A stretch of DNA of 36,330 bases from Ignavibacteria bacterium. Lineage in GTDB: Bacteria; Bacteroidota; Ignavibacteria; Ignavibacteriales; Melioribacteraceae. A program made the translations under genes and the position numbers. How positions within the stretch are numbered: position 1 is the stretch's first letter; every line of letters starts with the position of its first letter. The stretch is from NCBI GenBank assembly GCA_016873835.1, contig VGVY01000014.1, positions 1 through 36,330 on the forward strand, in the 5' to 3' direction. Positions 8,102 through 16,958 of the stretch are shown here, one piece after another. The notes beneath the pieces are model-generated. The model made no database searches. It was not told the DNA's origin and saw only the letters and a list, made by a program, of their open reading frames with translations.

Positions 8102-9133
8102 TTAAGGTGCATTTCGTAAATATTTTGGTTCTTCCAAAGTAAGAATTAAAGAGATACGATGTGTGTCTGGTAACCGCTCTGTCTCAGATTGACTGAATCT
8201 TGCGAACGAATAATCTATTTGCAGCTTAGGTAAGAATATTCCCGCACCAATTGTGAATTGTCTTACATCATTGTAGCCGGCACGTAATGCAAAAATATTT
8301 TTGAAATTGTATTCAAATCCTGAGTGAAGGTCAAAACTAACCGGACCTATATTAAAATTTGATGCAAACTTTCTATTCTCAAATCTGATATCAAAATCTA
8401 GAGCTGGTATTAACCTTCCGCCCAAAAAGTTGAATTCGTAGGCTGCTCCAAATTTTGCTGTTGGAGAGATCAATTCATTTCTTCCGCTGCTCCATGCGAT
8501 TAAAGTTGTCGTTGCATCTTGAATATTTGCCCCAAGATAAAAATTCTCAAATGGTGAGTAATAAGCGCCAATATCAAAGCCAATTCCAGTCGCTCCATAT
8601 TCAGCTAAATCTCTTCGAATTATTTTTAAATTAGCGCCCCAATAAAAATTTTCTGTTTGTCTTTTAGCAAATGTAAAATAAACTGCCCAATCTGTATTAC
8701 TGAATTCGGTAATCTTTGAGTAGTCAAGCCGGTCTGTGTGAATATCTAGAATTCCATCACCATTTGCATCATAAAGTGCATTGCGTGTATCGGGAATTCC
8801 ATCAACGCTTAATCGAATAATACTCAATCCGAAACTCATATCTGTTCCATAAGGAATTGCAACGGCACCATAATTATAATTAACTAGATTTCCGAAATGT
8901 TCCTCATGCATCAAGGAAACTTGAGGATACTTTATTCTTGCAAGCCCAGCTGGATTCCAATAACCCGAAGTCACATCATTAACAATTGCAGTTTGAGCGC
9001 TGCCCATTCCGAGTGCCCGTCCACCGACTCCAATTGCTAAAAATTCACCAGCGTATTTTCCAATTACCGTTTGAGAGTTAATTGACGTGAAAGAAATTAT
9101 GAGAAAGAACAAACTTGCGAAAAGCTTTTTCAT
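8102..9133 (-). CDS. PorV/PorQ-family outer-membrane beta-barrel protein
   Basis: The 343-residue protein has a signal peptide (1-20) followed by the typical N-terminal signature of PorV/PorQ-type proteins: AGEFLAIGVGGRALGMGSAQ and SGYWNPAGLARI. FadL-like barrel strands follow, with repeated GANL, GIGFDIGAYYSP and FALRAGY motifs. PorV is the T9SS shuttle that delivers cargo to the attachment machinery. Many paralogues exist in this phylum, so a specific T9SS role for this copy is inference, supported by the T9SS-tailed protein at 1495-2169. The start ATG is preceded by AAGGT. Confidence 0.82.
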   Translation of the reverse strand: MKKLFASLFFLIISFTSINSQTVIGKYAGEFLAIGVGGRALGMGSAQTAIVNDVTSGYWNPAGLARIKYPQVSLMHEEHFGNLVNYNYGAVAIPYGTDMSFGLSIIRLSVDGIPDTRNALYDANGDGILDIHTDRLDYSKITEFSNTDWAVYFTFAKRQTENFYWGANLKIIRRDLAEYGATGIGFDIGAYYSPFENFYLGANIQDATTTLIAWSSGRNELISPTAKFGAAYEFNFLGGRLIPALDFDIRFENRKFASNFNIGPVSFDLHSGFEYNFKNIFALRAGYNDVRQFTIGAGIFLPKLQIDYSFARFSQSETERLPDTHRISLILTLEEPKYLRNAP

Positions 9134-9199
9134 CAGGTTTACCTTTTTGAATTTAGTTATTGTAGAAATTACCTTGTTCTTTCTCCTTTCTTGATTGCA

Positions 9200-9227
9200 A
9201 TATTAAATTTTATCAAATCTTTTTCAA
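9200..9227 (-). promoter_or_regulatory. Putative promoter of the PorV-like gene
   Basis: On the minus strand TTGAAA (9227-9222) and TAATAT (9205-9200) are 16 bases apart, about 67 bases ahead of the ATG at 9133. The leader has an extra AAGGAG near 9185 that serves no visible ORF. Confidence 0.4.
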
Positions 9228-9344
9228 GGCTAATAGCATGTCCTTTAATTTAATGTCATAAAATCAAGAGCGAAAATCCGCAAAATGTGTGTTCATCCGT
9301 GTTCAATTATATGTAATGAAAAAAAATCCTTTTCTCAGTGTTCT

Positions 9345-10091
9345 TTACTTTTTTTCTGTCTGTTTCGCTACTGCATGTATAGCAGCATTAATTGCATCTT
9401 GATCGCCAAGATAGAAATGTTTAATCGGTTTCATTTGTTCATCCAATTCATAAACTAAAGGAATTCCGGTTGGAATATTTAACTCAACTATCTCTTCATC
9501 AGAAACATTATCAAGATATTTTACCAAAGCTCTAAGTGAATTTCCATGTGCGGCAATAATTACTTTCTTCCCGGATTTAATAACCGGGGCAATAGATTCG
9601 TGCCAATAAGGCAAAAATCGGTCGACTGTTAATTTTAAACTTTCTGTTAAAGGAATATCTTTTTTATCCAAATCACTGTAACGAGGATCTTTGCCAGGAT
9701 ATCTTTCATCGTTTTCATCAAGAACCGGAGGTGGAATATCATAGCTTCTTCGCCAAACTTTAACTTGTTCTGCTCCATATTTTTCAGCAGTTTCTGCTTT
9801 GTTCAATCCTTGCAACGCGCCGTAATGTCTTTCGTTCAAACGCCATGACTTTACAACTGGAATCCACATCAAATCCATATTATAAAGAGTGATATCAAGA
9901 GTTCTAATAGCTCGTTTTAATACTGATGTAAATGCAATATCAAATTTGTAACCTTCAGCTTTCAGTACATTTCCGGCTTGATTTGCTTCTTCGACTCCCT
10001 TTTCAGATAAATCAACGTCAGTCCATCCAGTAAAAAGATTCAATTTGTTCCATTCACTTTCGCCGTGACGCAGTAATACGACTTTATACAT
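9345..10091 (-). CDS. gpmA: 2,3-bisphosphoglycerate-dependent phosphoglycerate mutase
   Basis: Interconverts 3- and 2-phosphoglycerate in glycolysis and gluconeogenesis. The 248 residues match the family. [10 protein letters not shown] (residues 6-15) carries the phosphorylated His9. [22 protein letters not shown] is the substrate-binding signature, and [14 protein letters not shown] supplies the second catalytic His. GIPLVYELD near the end is also typical. It appears to be a single-gene unit between the PorV-like gene and the divergent TPM gene. Confidence 0.96.
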   Translation of the reverse strand: MYKVVLLRHGESEWNKLNLFTGWTDVDLSEKGVEEANQAGNVLKAEGYKFDIAFTSVLKRAIRTLDITLYNMDLMWIPVVKSWRLNERHYGALQGLNKAETAEKYGAEQVKVWRRSYDIPPPVLDENDERYPGKDPRYSDLDKKDIPLTESLKLTVDRFLPYWHESIAPVIKSGKKVIIAAHGNSLRALVKYLDNVSDEEIVELNIPTGIPLVYELDEQMKPIKHFYLGDQDAINAAIHAVAKQTEKK

Positions 10092-10177
10092 TTATAACCA
10101 CCATAAAATGTTTATAGATTGACACAAATATATAAAATTTCAAATTGCCTATTATTTCTTTTGAATCAACCAACTAT

Positions 10178-10185
10178 TATCTTTG
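10178..10185 (+). promoter_or_regulatory. Bacteroidota-type -7 element candidate (TATCTTTG)
   Basis: The octamer fits the TAnnTTTG -7 consensus known in Bacteroidota and ends 18 bases before the ATG at 10204. A TTTTG lies 14 bases upstream, closer than the usual spacing, so only the -7 half is persuasive. Confidence 0.3.
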
Positions 10186-10203
10186 TAGTAAATTGAATCT
10201 GAA

Positions 10204-10659
10204 ATGAACGAACAGTTAATATATCAATTCTTTAGCGACGACGATTTTTTACGTTTCTCAAAAAAAATTAACGAAGCAGAAAAATCTACATCGGGAGAAA
10301 TTAGAATATCCTTTCGAGAGAAGCGGACTTTTTTTAATCGCAAAAAAGCGATTAGAAAATTAGCTGAAGAAGAATTTTATAAACTTAACATGCATCGAAC
10401 AAGAGATAAAACCGGAATTCTTCTTTTCCTTTTGCTTTCAGAAAAACAATTTTACATTCTAGCAGATGAAGGCATCAATTCTAAAGTAGAACAATCAGTT
10501 TGGGATTCCGTCCGCGACGAAATCCAAATTGAATTTAAAAATGGAAATTTCAGTAAAGGAATGATAATTGGAATTGAAAAAGTCGGTAAAATTCTATCCG
10601 AACATTTTCCTATTAAGCAAGATGATACTAACGAGCTCTCCAATAAAGTCATTTTCTAA
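10204..10659 (+). CDS. TPM-domain protein (TPM/DUF477 family)
   Basis: This 151-residue protein is a soluble TPM-like domain: INEAEKSTSGEIRISFREK (about 21-39), RKKAIRKLAEEEFYKLNMHRTRDKTGILLFLLLSEKQFYILAD, then WDSVRDEIQIEFKNGNFSKGMIIGIEKVGKIL. The order of strands and helices matches TPM proteins, some of which act as phosphatases or membrane-protein quality-control factors. This copy has no signal peptide or membrane tail, unlike many family members. It sits 10 bases ahead of alr and is probably cotranscribed. The biochemical activity is unknown. Confidence 0.78.
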   Translation: MNEQLIYQFFSDDDFLRFSKKINEAEKSTSGEIRISFREKRTFFNRKKAIRKLAEEEFYKLNMHRTRDKTGILLFLLLSEKQFYILADEGINSKVEQSVWDSVRDEIQIEFKNGNFSKGMIIGIEKVGKILSEHFPIKQDDTNELSNKVIF

Positions 10660-10669
10660 AAGGTAATTT

Positions 10670-11821
10670 TTGAAAAAAGCTGTCAATCACCCAGTAATGA
10701 GTTTAGATGAAATTGTCCGTCCGACATGTGTCGAGATTGACTTAAAACTGCTCGAAGAAAATTTTGAATCTATCAAAAAACATGTAGCACCGGCTAAAGT
10801 AATGCCCATTCTCAAAGCAAACGCTTATGGCAACGGACTTATTCGTGTTGCTCAACTTTTTCAAAAATTAGAAACTGATTATCTTGGCGTTGCAGTAGTT
10901 GAAGAAGGAATACTGCTTCGTCAGTCGGGAATAAAAATTCCAATTCTTGTTTTAGGCGGAATGCTTGGAAATCAAATTCCTATTTTTCTTAAACATGATC
11001 TATCAATGACTGCATCTTCAATCGATAAATTAAATCAAATAGATGAAACTGCTTGTCAGCTAAAACAAAAAGCTAAAGTTCATCTTAAAATTGATACTGG
11101 TCTTGAAAGAATCGGTGTTCATTACTACAACTCAGAAAGGTTTTTAGAACAATCACTAAACTGCAAACATACAATTGTTGAAGGAATATATTCTCATTTT
11201 GCAAGTGCAGATTCTACTAATCTGGATTACACTAAACTTCAACTTGAAAGATTCTATGAAGTATTGAAGTTCTATGAAAAAAATTCTCTTCCAAATCCGA
11301 TTCGACATATTTCTAATTCTGGAGCTATACTTCAAATGCCGGAAGCCAATCTTGATTTAGTGCGCCCCGGGATTTTATTATACGGAGTTTATCCATCGCA
11401 AGAAGTGAAAAAAACAATAATTGTAAAACCGACATTATCTTGGAAGTCACACGTAGTATTTTTCAAAGCAATAAAACCAGATCATCCGGTAAGTTATGGT
11501 TCTACTTGGAAATCAGACCATTTCATTCGTGCAGTTACTGTTCCGGTTGGCTATGGTGACGGATATTTCAGAAGCATGTCTCACAAAGCAGAAGTACTGC
11601 TTAATGGTAAAAGATATCCAATTATTGGTTCTATCACAATGGACCAGATTGTTGTAAATATTGAACGAGACAGTTCCTATAATGGCGATGAAGTTATTCT
11701 TATTGGAAGTGATGGAAAGCATCAAATTACTTGCGAAGAACTTGCAAAATGGGCTGGTACCATTCCTTATGAGATTTTGACTAACATAAACACTCGCGTA
11801 CCGAGAATTTATCACGAATAG
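10670..11821 (+). CDS. alr: Alanine racemase
   Basis: A PLP enzyme making D-alanine for peptidoglycan. The 383-residue length is normal. PLP-binding Lys49 lies in VMPILKANAYGNG; HLKIDTGLERIGVH, HISNSGAIL, LVRPGILLYG and VPVGYGDGYFRSMS are all present, as is the C-terminal TMDQIVVNI segment. The start is TTG at 10670, preceded by AAAGG; the ATG at 10697 has no ribosome site. The stop codon is immediately followed by the left end of an IS256-type remnant, so any native terminator has been displaced or lost. Confidence 0.95.
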   Translation: MKKAVNHPVMSLDEIVRPTCVEIDLKLLEENFESIKKHVAPAKVMPILKANAYGNGLIRVAQLFQKLETDYLGVAVVEEGILLRQSGIKIPILVLGGMLGNQIPIFLKHDLSMTASSIDKLNQIDETACQLKQKAKVHLKIDTGLERIGVHYYNSERFLEQSLNCKHTIVEGIYSHFASADSTNLDYTKLQLERFYEVLKFYEKNSLPNPIRHISNSGAILQMPEANLDLVRPGILLYGVYPSQEVKKTIIVKPTLSWKSHVVFFKAIKPDHPVSYGSTWKSDHFIRAVTVPVGYGDGYFRSMSHKAEVLLNGKRYPIIGSITMDQIVVNIERDSSYNGDEVILIGSDGKHQITCEELAKWAGTIPYEILTNINTRVPRIYHE

Positions 11822-11841
11822 GGCGGGAGTGTAAATAATCT

Positions 11842-11954
11842 TGTGTAAATGGTTAATAAAAGGATTGAGCTAAATGCTGTTGAGTGTAGCGAGATAGCAT
11901 TTAGCTTGCAAAAAAATCATTAAATTATTAACCATCTGAAAGGAGATTTACACA
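11842..11954 (+). repeat. Nested inverted-repeat leader of the IS256 transposase
   Basis: Three nested arm pairs occur: 11842-11850 with 11946-11954 (9 bp), 11849-11859 with 11925-11935 (11 bp), and 11868-11878 with 11896-11906 (11 bp). Together they make one long stem-loop whose outer right arm covers the start codon (first base 11954) and leaves AGGAG (11941-11945) in a bulge. The structure would form only on transcripts that begin upstream of the element. Confidence 0.75.
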
Positions 11955-12611
11955 TGGATCTAACCGAAGAAATGATCTAGCAATTGAAAGCCGATCTCAA
12001 GAATGCTAAAACTTACCAAGACTTAATGGGAGAAAATGGAGCCATTAAGAAAATAATTAAAGCATCACTCAAAGGAATGCTTGACGCAGAACTAACCGAG
12101 CATCTTGGCTATGAAAAATACTCACCCATTGGTAAGAACAGCGGTAACAGCCGCAATGGTAAAACCCATAAGACACTCAAGAATGATAACGGAGAAATAG
12201 ATATCACAGTTCCCAGAGATCGCAATGGTTCATTTGATCTAGTCGTTGTAAAGAAGTACGAGCGAACACTCGGACCGATAGAGGATAAAATAATATCGAT
12301 GTATTCCAAGGGAACGACCACAAGAAATATACAATTACACGTTCAAGAATTTTATGGTCTTGATGTAAGTGCATCACTTATCTCACAGATAACCGATAAA
12401 ATAATTGACTTAGCAAAAGAGTGGCACAACCGTTCACTAGAAAATATTTATCCGATATTATTTTTTGATGCAATCCATTACAAAGTAACCAGCGAAGGAA
12501 AGTTAACGAATTATTGAAGTAATACACAAAGGCGGACAGTTGAAGCTGTTCATCGTCAGTTTAGAAAAGTTACAAAATCAAAAAGTATTTTTCCAAATGA
12601 TGATGCTCTGA
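11954..12611 (+). pseudogene. IS256-family transposase, disrupted
   Basis: The original ATG at 11954 follows AGGAGATTTACAC. After eight codons (MDLTEEMI) there is a TAG at 11978-11980. The frame continues with hallmark IS256 sequence: MLDAELTEHLGYEKYSPIG, NSGNSRNGKTHKTLK, ITVPRDRNGSFD and DKIISMYSKGTTTRNIQ. It then includes the first catalytic Asp region YPILFFDAIHYKV. A TGA follows at 12515-12517. The same frame resumes at 12536 with TVEAVHRQFRKVTKSKSIFP, which belongs near the C-terminus. So roughly 140 residues, including the other catalytic Asp and the Glu, are deleted, and the last residues after NDDAL are lost. The family is certain; activity is impossible. Confidence 0.9.
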
Positions 12612-12744
12612 ATGGTATAGTGTGCAGAACCATCTGCAACTGCCCAAATCTTCCAGGTAAAGGTTCTGGCTCAGTTGGCGAGTTGCATGAATTTGTAATT
12701 ATTAAAACAGAGATAACAATAAAACTAAGGAAGCTCTTAATCAT
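12612..12744 (-). pseudogene. 5' end of a lipoprotein gene, truncated at the IS remnant
   Basis: From ATG 12742-12744 the minus strand encodes a lipoprotein signal (MIKSFLSFIVISVLIITNSC, lipidation Cys20) and a short NSPTEPEPLPG linker typical of Bacteroidota lipoproteins. After about 45 codons the frame runs into antisense IS256 transposase sequence and soon ends at 12556. The body of the gene is missing, presumably deleted with the right end of the element. The boundary is approximate (about 12608-12615). Confidence 0.6.
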
Positions 12745-12785
12745 ACTTTTGCCGTTTTTACTTACAAGTTTACAATAAGGGTTTC

Positions 12786-12866
12786 TGGTTTGTCTACACT
12801 TAAAACACTGATTTTGCTCTTTAAAAACACTGTTTTTTTTAAGTATGTTTATTATTGAGGACAATA
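12786..12866 (-). repeat. Inverted second copy of the zinc-ribbon transposase fragment
   Basis: The reverse complement of this stretch matches 46-126 almost base for base, differing mainly in the first third. Read on the minus strand it encodes LKKNSVFKEQNQCFKCRQT, the same degenerate ribbon, with CPQ followed by two stops upstream. It directly precedes the truncated lipoprotein gene on the same strand. Confidence 0.85.
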
Positions 12867-12881
12867 AACTAATGTCGGGGT

Positions 12882-13676
12882 CTATTTACTTACTTCTTTT
12901 AGGTATTTTCTCAGCTCGTTTACTGATTTGAAGGCTAATTTGTTTTTAATGTGCCACAAGTGGCTTTCAATGGTTTTCTTATCCACAAACATCTTATCTG
13001 CAATTTCACTATTCTTAAATCCTCTCAATATAAAATTATATACTTCAATTTCACGGGCACTAAGACCCAACAGAATTAATTCATTCTCTGAATATTTTTT
13101 TATTAAAGCTGGCGGACGAATTGGGAAATAATTAATAATTAAAAACTTCTTGTCAGGTCCCCAAATTGTAACTAGTATATTAAGAATAATATACAATACA
13201 AATTTATAATTGATAGTGTGCACTACAAGATTAGGATTTGCATAGTAATAATAAGTTAAAAAGATACCGGTAGTATAAAGTACAATCAATGGAACGAGAA
13301 ACAAAGTGACATTTCTTTCATTCTTTATAGTTTTTATTAACTCATTTATAAAATAGCTTACAGTAAAAACCATAATAAAAATTATGATTATCAGCATTGT
13401 CACTTCGCTTCTAGCTATTATTGAATAAAATAAAATAAAAACCGTGAAGCTAAATTTGTATTTGAAATCAATATTTGGAAGTGAATATAACATCATCAAA
13501 TTTGCAAAAAGATAAATTTTCCCTCCAAGCATAGTATAACCAAGGATACTTGTAATAAAATATACCAACGGATCAGCGATAGCTGAGATAAAGAAAAAGT
13601 AAAATAGATTGTGTTTATAGAATCTTACAAAAGGACCAAGAGAAGAGATAAAAAAAATAAAAATTAGAATCCGCAT
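12882..13676 (-). CDS. Membrane-anchored LuxR-type transcription regulator
   Basis: The 264-residue protein has six or seven hydrophobic helices over residues 1-180, then a short linker and a C-terminal GerE/LuxR helix-turn-helix (about 200-262: LGLSAREIEVYNFILRGFKN, SEIADKMFVDKKTIESHLWHIKNKL). A DNA-binding domain on a polytopic membrane module implies regulation from the membrane without phosphorelay. The N-terminal module resembles the protein at 19913-20488 (GPFVRFYKHNLFYFFFISAI then ADPLV, against PPFKQFGTKVFFYFLLLALT then DPIV). No Shine-Dalgarno is seen, and an in-frame stop lies just upstream of the start. Target genes are unknown. Confidence 0.82.
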   Translation of the reverse strand: MRILIFIFFISSLGPFVRFYKHNLFYFFFISAIADPLVYFITSILGYTMLGGKIYLFANLMMLYSLPNIDFKYKFSFTVFILFYSIIARSEVTMLIIIIFIMVFTVSYFINELIKTIKNERNVTLFLVPLIVLYTTGIFLTYYYYANPNLVVHTINYKFVLYIILNILVTIWGPDKKFLIINYFPIRPPALIKKYSENELILLGLSAREIEVYNFILRGFKNSEIADKMFVDKKTIESHLWHIKNKLAFKSVNELRKYLKEVSK

Positions 13677-13746
13677 ATGATTTTAATAAAAAAAATGTTG
13701 GTAGCTTAATTCAATCTTAATTAGAAATTATCTTACTATTTATTAA

Positions 13747-14700
13747 TTAATTATGTCGTATAGTTAGTTCTTTTAGCGCAGTATCATATTCAGCATTCAA
13801 CTTACTCATCAGCAAATTAACAGTTAAAATTTCTTTTATCAATCCAGAAGATTGCCCAGCTTCTAACATTCCATTTGCTTCGTCGCCTTCAAAAATGCCA
13901 AGTCGTTCACGTTTTTGACCTAAGGCTGTATTAATTTTCTCTTCGTCTGCTCCTTCACGTTCAAGTTTATGTATTTCATTTGTAAAATCGTTTTTAATCA
14001 TCCTTGCCATTCCAATTTTTTTAAGAATAAGAATTGTATCATTGTCTTTCGCTTCAACAATTCTTCTTTTGTAATTTTCGTGAGCGGACGATTCTACCGT
14101 CGCAGCGAACCTCGTTCCAATTTGAACTCCTTCTGCTCCAAGAGCAAGAGCAGCTAATATTTGTCTACCGTCCGCAATTCCTCCGGCGGCAATTACTGGA
14201 ATACTAAGTTCGTCAACTAATTGAGGAATTAAACACATCGTTGTGATTTCATCAATACCATTATGACCGCCGGCTTCTACACCTTCACCAACTACTGCAT
14301 CACAACCAACACTTTCTGCTTTAAGTCCATATTTAAGTGAAGGAACAACATGAACAACTTTAATGCAATTTTTTTTAAACTGTTCGATGTATTTACCAGG
14401 ATGACCAGCAGATGAAAAAACAATTTTAATATTTTCCTCAATTACAACATCAATTAACTCTTGCGCATCTTTACGAAGCAAAGGAATATTCACTCCAAAA
14501 GGATTATCTGTTGCAATTCTGCATTTTCCAATATGTTCGTGCAAGAGATCGGGTTTCATTGACCCGGCTCCAATTAATCCGAGTCCTCCGCAGTTAGAAA
14601 CAGCACTAGCAAGTTTCCATCCGCTTACCCAAACCATACCAGCTTGAATGATTGGATATTTTATTCCAAATAGTTTGGTTATTCTGTTATTGATTTCCAT
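13747..14700 (-). CDS. FMN-dependent nitronate monooxygenase / enoyl-ACP reductase II (FabK-like)
   Basis: The 317-residue TIM-barrel flavoprotein shows YPIIQAGMVWVSGWKLASAV at the start, the VVGEGVEAGGHNG loop carrying the catalytic-type His, and the FMN phosphate site IPVIAAGGIADGRQILAALA followed by GAEGVQIGTRF. These fit both FabK (the last step of fatty-acid elongation) and nitronate monooxygenases; primary sequence alone does not separate them here. A C-terminal charged helix with LGQKRERLGIFEGDEANGML looks FabK-like. It stands alone, divergent from the nucleotidyltransferase gene. Confidence 0.82.
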   Translation of the reverse strand: MEINNRITKLFGIKYPIIQAGMVWVSGWKLASAVSNCGGLGLIGAGSMKPDLLHEHIGKCRIATDNPFGVNIPLLRKDAQELIDVVIEENIKIVFSSAGHPGKYIEQFKKNCIKVVHVVPSLKYGLKAESVGCDAVVGEGVEAGGHNGIDEITTMCLIPQLVDELSIPVIAAGGIADGRQILAALALGAEGVQIGTRFAATVESSAHENYKRRIVEAKDNDTILILKKIGMARMIKNDFTNEIHKLEREGADEEKINTALGQKRERLGIFEGDEANGMLEAGQSSGLIKEILTVNLLMSKLNAEYDTALKELTIRHN

Positions 14701-14796
14701 TTTAAGTAGTATTTGATTTACTTAAATATAATCTAATTTGATAAAGGATACCCTATTAATTAAATTGGCTTCGCAAAAAATTAAGTTAAGGTTCTA

Positions 14797-15774
14797 TTGA
14801 GAGCAATAATACCAGCGGCTGGATTCGGAACAAGATTAAAACCGCACACATATTCACTTCCTAAAGTATTACTTAATGTTGGCGGCAAGCCAATACTTGG
14901 TCACATTCTTGATAAGTTATTAGAAGAGAAAATAACTAAAGCAACATTTGTAATTGGATATCTTGGCGAAAGAATTATTGAGTATGTCAATAAAAATTAT
15001 CCGGAAATTAAAGCCGAATTTGTAAATCAAAACGAGTTACTAGGTTTAGGGCACGCTGTTTATATAGCCTCATCAACAATTGATGATGAAGAAATATTTA
15101 TCATACTTGGCGATACAATTTTTGACGTTAATTTAGATAAAGTATTCAAAGCAAAAAAAACTTCATTGGGAGTTAAAGAAGTTGAAGATCCTTCTCGGTT
15201 TGGTGTTGCTGTTTGTGAAAATGGAAGAATAAAAAAACTGATTGAAAAACCGAAAGAAAATGTTTCAAATTTAGCTTTAGTTGGTTTGTACTACATTGCA
15301 AATTCAAAATTACTAGTTGAATGTCTTGATGAACTGATTAAGAAAAACATCCGTACGCGAAATGAATATCAACTTACAGACGCACTTCAGCTTATGATTG
15401 AAAAAGGAGAAAACATTACAACTTTTCCGGTTGAAGGCTGGTACGACTGCGGGAAGCCGGAAACACTTCTTTCAACAAATCAATTTTTGCTTTCAAAAAG
15501 TGGAACTAATAGAACCCTTGAAGGAGTATTGATCAATCATCCAGTATTTATTTCTGAAAAAGCTGTTGTAAAAAATTCTGTGATTGGTCCATTCACAACC
15601 ATTGCTTCAAACTGTACGGTTATTGATTCTGTTATTGTTAATTCCATTGTTAGTCCGGGTGCCGTTGTAGAAAAATCGATGCTCGATACATCGATTATCG
15701 GAAGCGACGCAGTTGTTAAAGGAAATTTTAAAAAGATTAATGCTGGTGATTCATCAGAAATAGAATTTCATTAA
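14797..15774 (+). CDS. Sugar-phosphate nucleotidyltransferase (RmlA-like, long form)
   Basis: The N-terminal 230 residues form a nucleotidyltransferase fold: IIPAAGFGTRLKPHTYSLPK (4-23, nucleotide binding), GKPILGHILD, the metal site LGDTIFD, and EGWYDCGKPETLLSTN. Residues 240-315 are a left-handed beta-helix of imperfect hexapeptides (VFISEKAVVKNSVIGPFTTI), as in glucose-1-phosphate thymidylyltransferases of the long type. It should activate a hexose-1-phosphate with NTP; the exact sugar and nucleotide are not determinable. The start is TTG at 14797 after TTAAGG. It is 17 bases upstream of metK. Confidence 0.85.
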   Translation: MRAIIPAAGFGTRLKPHTYSLPKVLLNVGGKPILGHILDKLLEEKITKATFVIGYLGERIIEYVNKNYPEIKAEFVNQNELLGLGHAVYIASSTIDDEEIFIILGDTIFDVNLDKVFKAKKTSLGVKEVEDPSRFGVAVCENGRIKKLIEKPKENVSNLALVGLYYIANSKLLVECLDELIKKNIRTRNEYQLTDALQLMIEKGENITTFPVEGWYDCGKPETLLSTNQFLLSKSGTNRTLEGVLINHPVFISEKAVVKNSVIGPFTTIASNCTVIDSVIVNSIVSPGAVVEKSMLDTSIIGSDAVVKGNFKKINAGDSSEIEFH

Positions 15775-15791
15775 ATAAATAAGAGGAATAA

Positions 15792-16934
15792 ATGTCTTAC
15801 CTTTTTACTTCTGAATCGGTTTCGGAAGGGCATCCGGATAAAGTCTGCGATCAAATTTCAGACGGTGTATTAGATGCTATTTTAAAAGAAGATCCTTCTG
15901 CTCGCGTAGCATGCGAAACTTTTGTAACAACCGGTCTTGTTGTAGTAGGAGGTGAAATTACTACCAATGCATATGTTGATATTGAAAAAGTTGTCCGTTC
16001 GACAATAAAAAATATTGGCTATACAAAAGCTGAATATAAATTTGATGCTGAATCTTGCGGAGTTCTTAATTGTATTCATGCTCAGTCGAGAGATATCGCT
16101 ATGGGTGTTGATAAAGGAGGAGCCGGTGATCAAGGATTAATGTTCGGTTTTGCGTGTGATCAAACACCTGAACTAATGCCGATGCCGATTGTATATTCTC
16201 ATAAACTTGTTAAAAAACTTTCTGACCTTAGAAAGAAAAATCCAGAATTACTGCCGTATCTTAGACCGGATGCTAAATCGCAAGTTACAATTGAATACAA
16301 TGAAAAAAATAATCCGTTAAGAGTTGATACTATTGTTATTTCCACTCAACATGACGGCGGAGTTAAACAGAAAAAAATTAAAGAAGATTTAATTGAACAT
16401 GTAATCAAAAAAGTTATTCCTGAAAAATATTTAGATTCAAAAACAAAATATCATGTAAATCCAACCGGCAATTTCGAAATTGGCGGACCACATGGTGACA
16501 GTGGATTAACCGGCAGAAAAATTATTGTCGATACATATGGAGGATGGGCTCCACACGGTGGTGGTGCTTTCTCTGGAAAAGATCCTTCGAAAGTTGATCG
16601 AAGTGCAACATATGCTGCGAGACATATTGCAAAAAATGTTGTTGCTGCAAAACTTGCCAAAGAATGTTTGGTTCAGGTCGCCTATGCAATTGGGGTTGCA
16701 GAACCAATTTCAGTTTTCGTAGATACAAAAGGAACCGGAAAAATTTCGGATAAAGAATTAGGAAAGTTTGTTAAAAAGGAAGTTGATTTAACACCCAAAG
16801 GAATAATTGAAAAATTAAAGTTGCGCAGACCAATTTATCAAAAGACAGCTGCATACGGACATTTTGGAAGAAACGAAAAAGATTTTACATGGGAAGAACT
16901 TGATCTTGTTCCACTATTTAAAAAATTAGCATAA
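15792..16934 (+). CDS. metK: S-adenosylmethionine synthetase
   Basis: Makes SAM from methionine and ATP. The 380-residue protein shows [21 protein letters not shown] (His16 region), the ATP/metal loop [12 protein letters not shown], and the catalytic signature [21 protein letters not shown] followed by [25 protein letters not shown] lies just ahead of the ATG. It is followed after 24 bases by ahcY. The gap upstream is too short to hold a SAM riboswitch. Confidence 0.97.
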   Translation: MSYLFTSESVSEGHPDKVCDQISDGVLDAILKEDPSARVACETFVTTGLVVVGGEITTNAYVDIEKVVRSTIKNIGYTKAEYKFDAESCGVLNCIHAQSRDIAMGVDKGGAGDQGLMFGFACDQTPELMPMPIVYSHKLVKKLSDLRKKNPELLPYLRPDAKSQVTIEYNEKNNPLRVDTIVISTQHDGGVKQKKIKEDLIEHVIKKVIPEKYLDSKTKYHVNPTGNFEIGGPHGDSGLTGRKIIVDTYGGWAPHGGGAFSGKDPSKVDRSATYAARHIAKNVVAAKLAKECLVQVAYAIGVAEPISVFVDTKGTGKISDKELGKFVKKEVDLTPKGIIEKLKLRRPIYQKTAAYGHFGRNEKDFTWEELDLVPLFKKLA

Positions 16935-16958
16935 AAAGAAAAGGAGATTATCGTAATC

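Larger units (their letters stand above)
11822..12611 (+). mobile_element. IS256-family insertion sequence remnant
   Basis: The left end begins directly after the alr stop with GGGCGGGAGTGTAAATAATC and a second GTGTAAAT, the repeated GTGTAAA motif found at many IS256-family ends. It then runs through a 5' leader and a broken transposase gene. No matching right inverted repeat is seen; the element stops inside the transposase C-terminus near 12611, where unrelated lipoprotein sequence begins. The element has an internal deletion, two in-frame stops and no right end, so it cannot transpose by itself. The exact left boundary and any target duplication cannot be fixed because the right side is lost. 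Confidence 0.85.

Noticed and set aside
12556-12864. 102-residue minus-strand ORF as one gene
   Set aside because: It is a chimera of an old repeat, a lipoprotein signal and antisense IS256 sequence; only the lipoprotein start is meaningful.
15775-15791. SAM riboswitch ahead of metK
   Set aside because: Only 17 bases separate metK from the upstream gene, and the gap before 14797 is under 100 bases with no SAM-box features.
16451-16728. Several overlapping ORFs opposite and within metK
   Set aside because: Shadows of metK coding sequence without ribosome sites or domain signatures.
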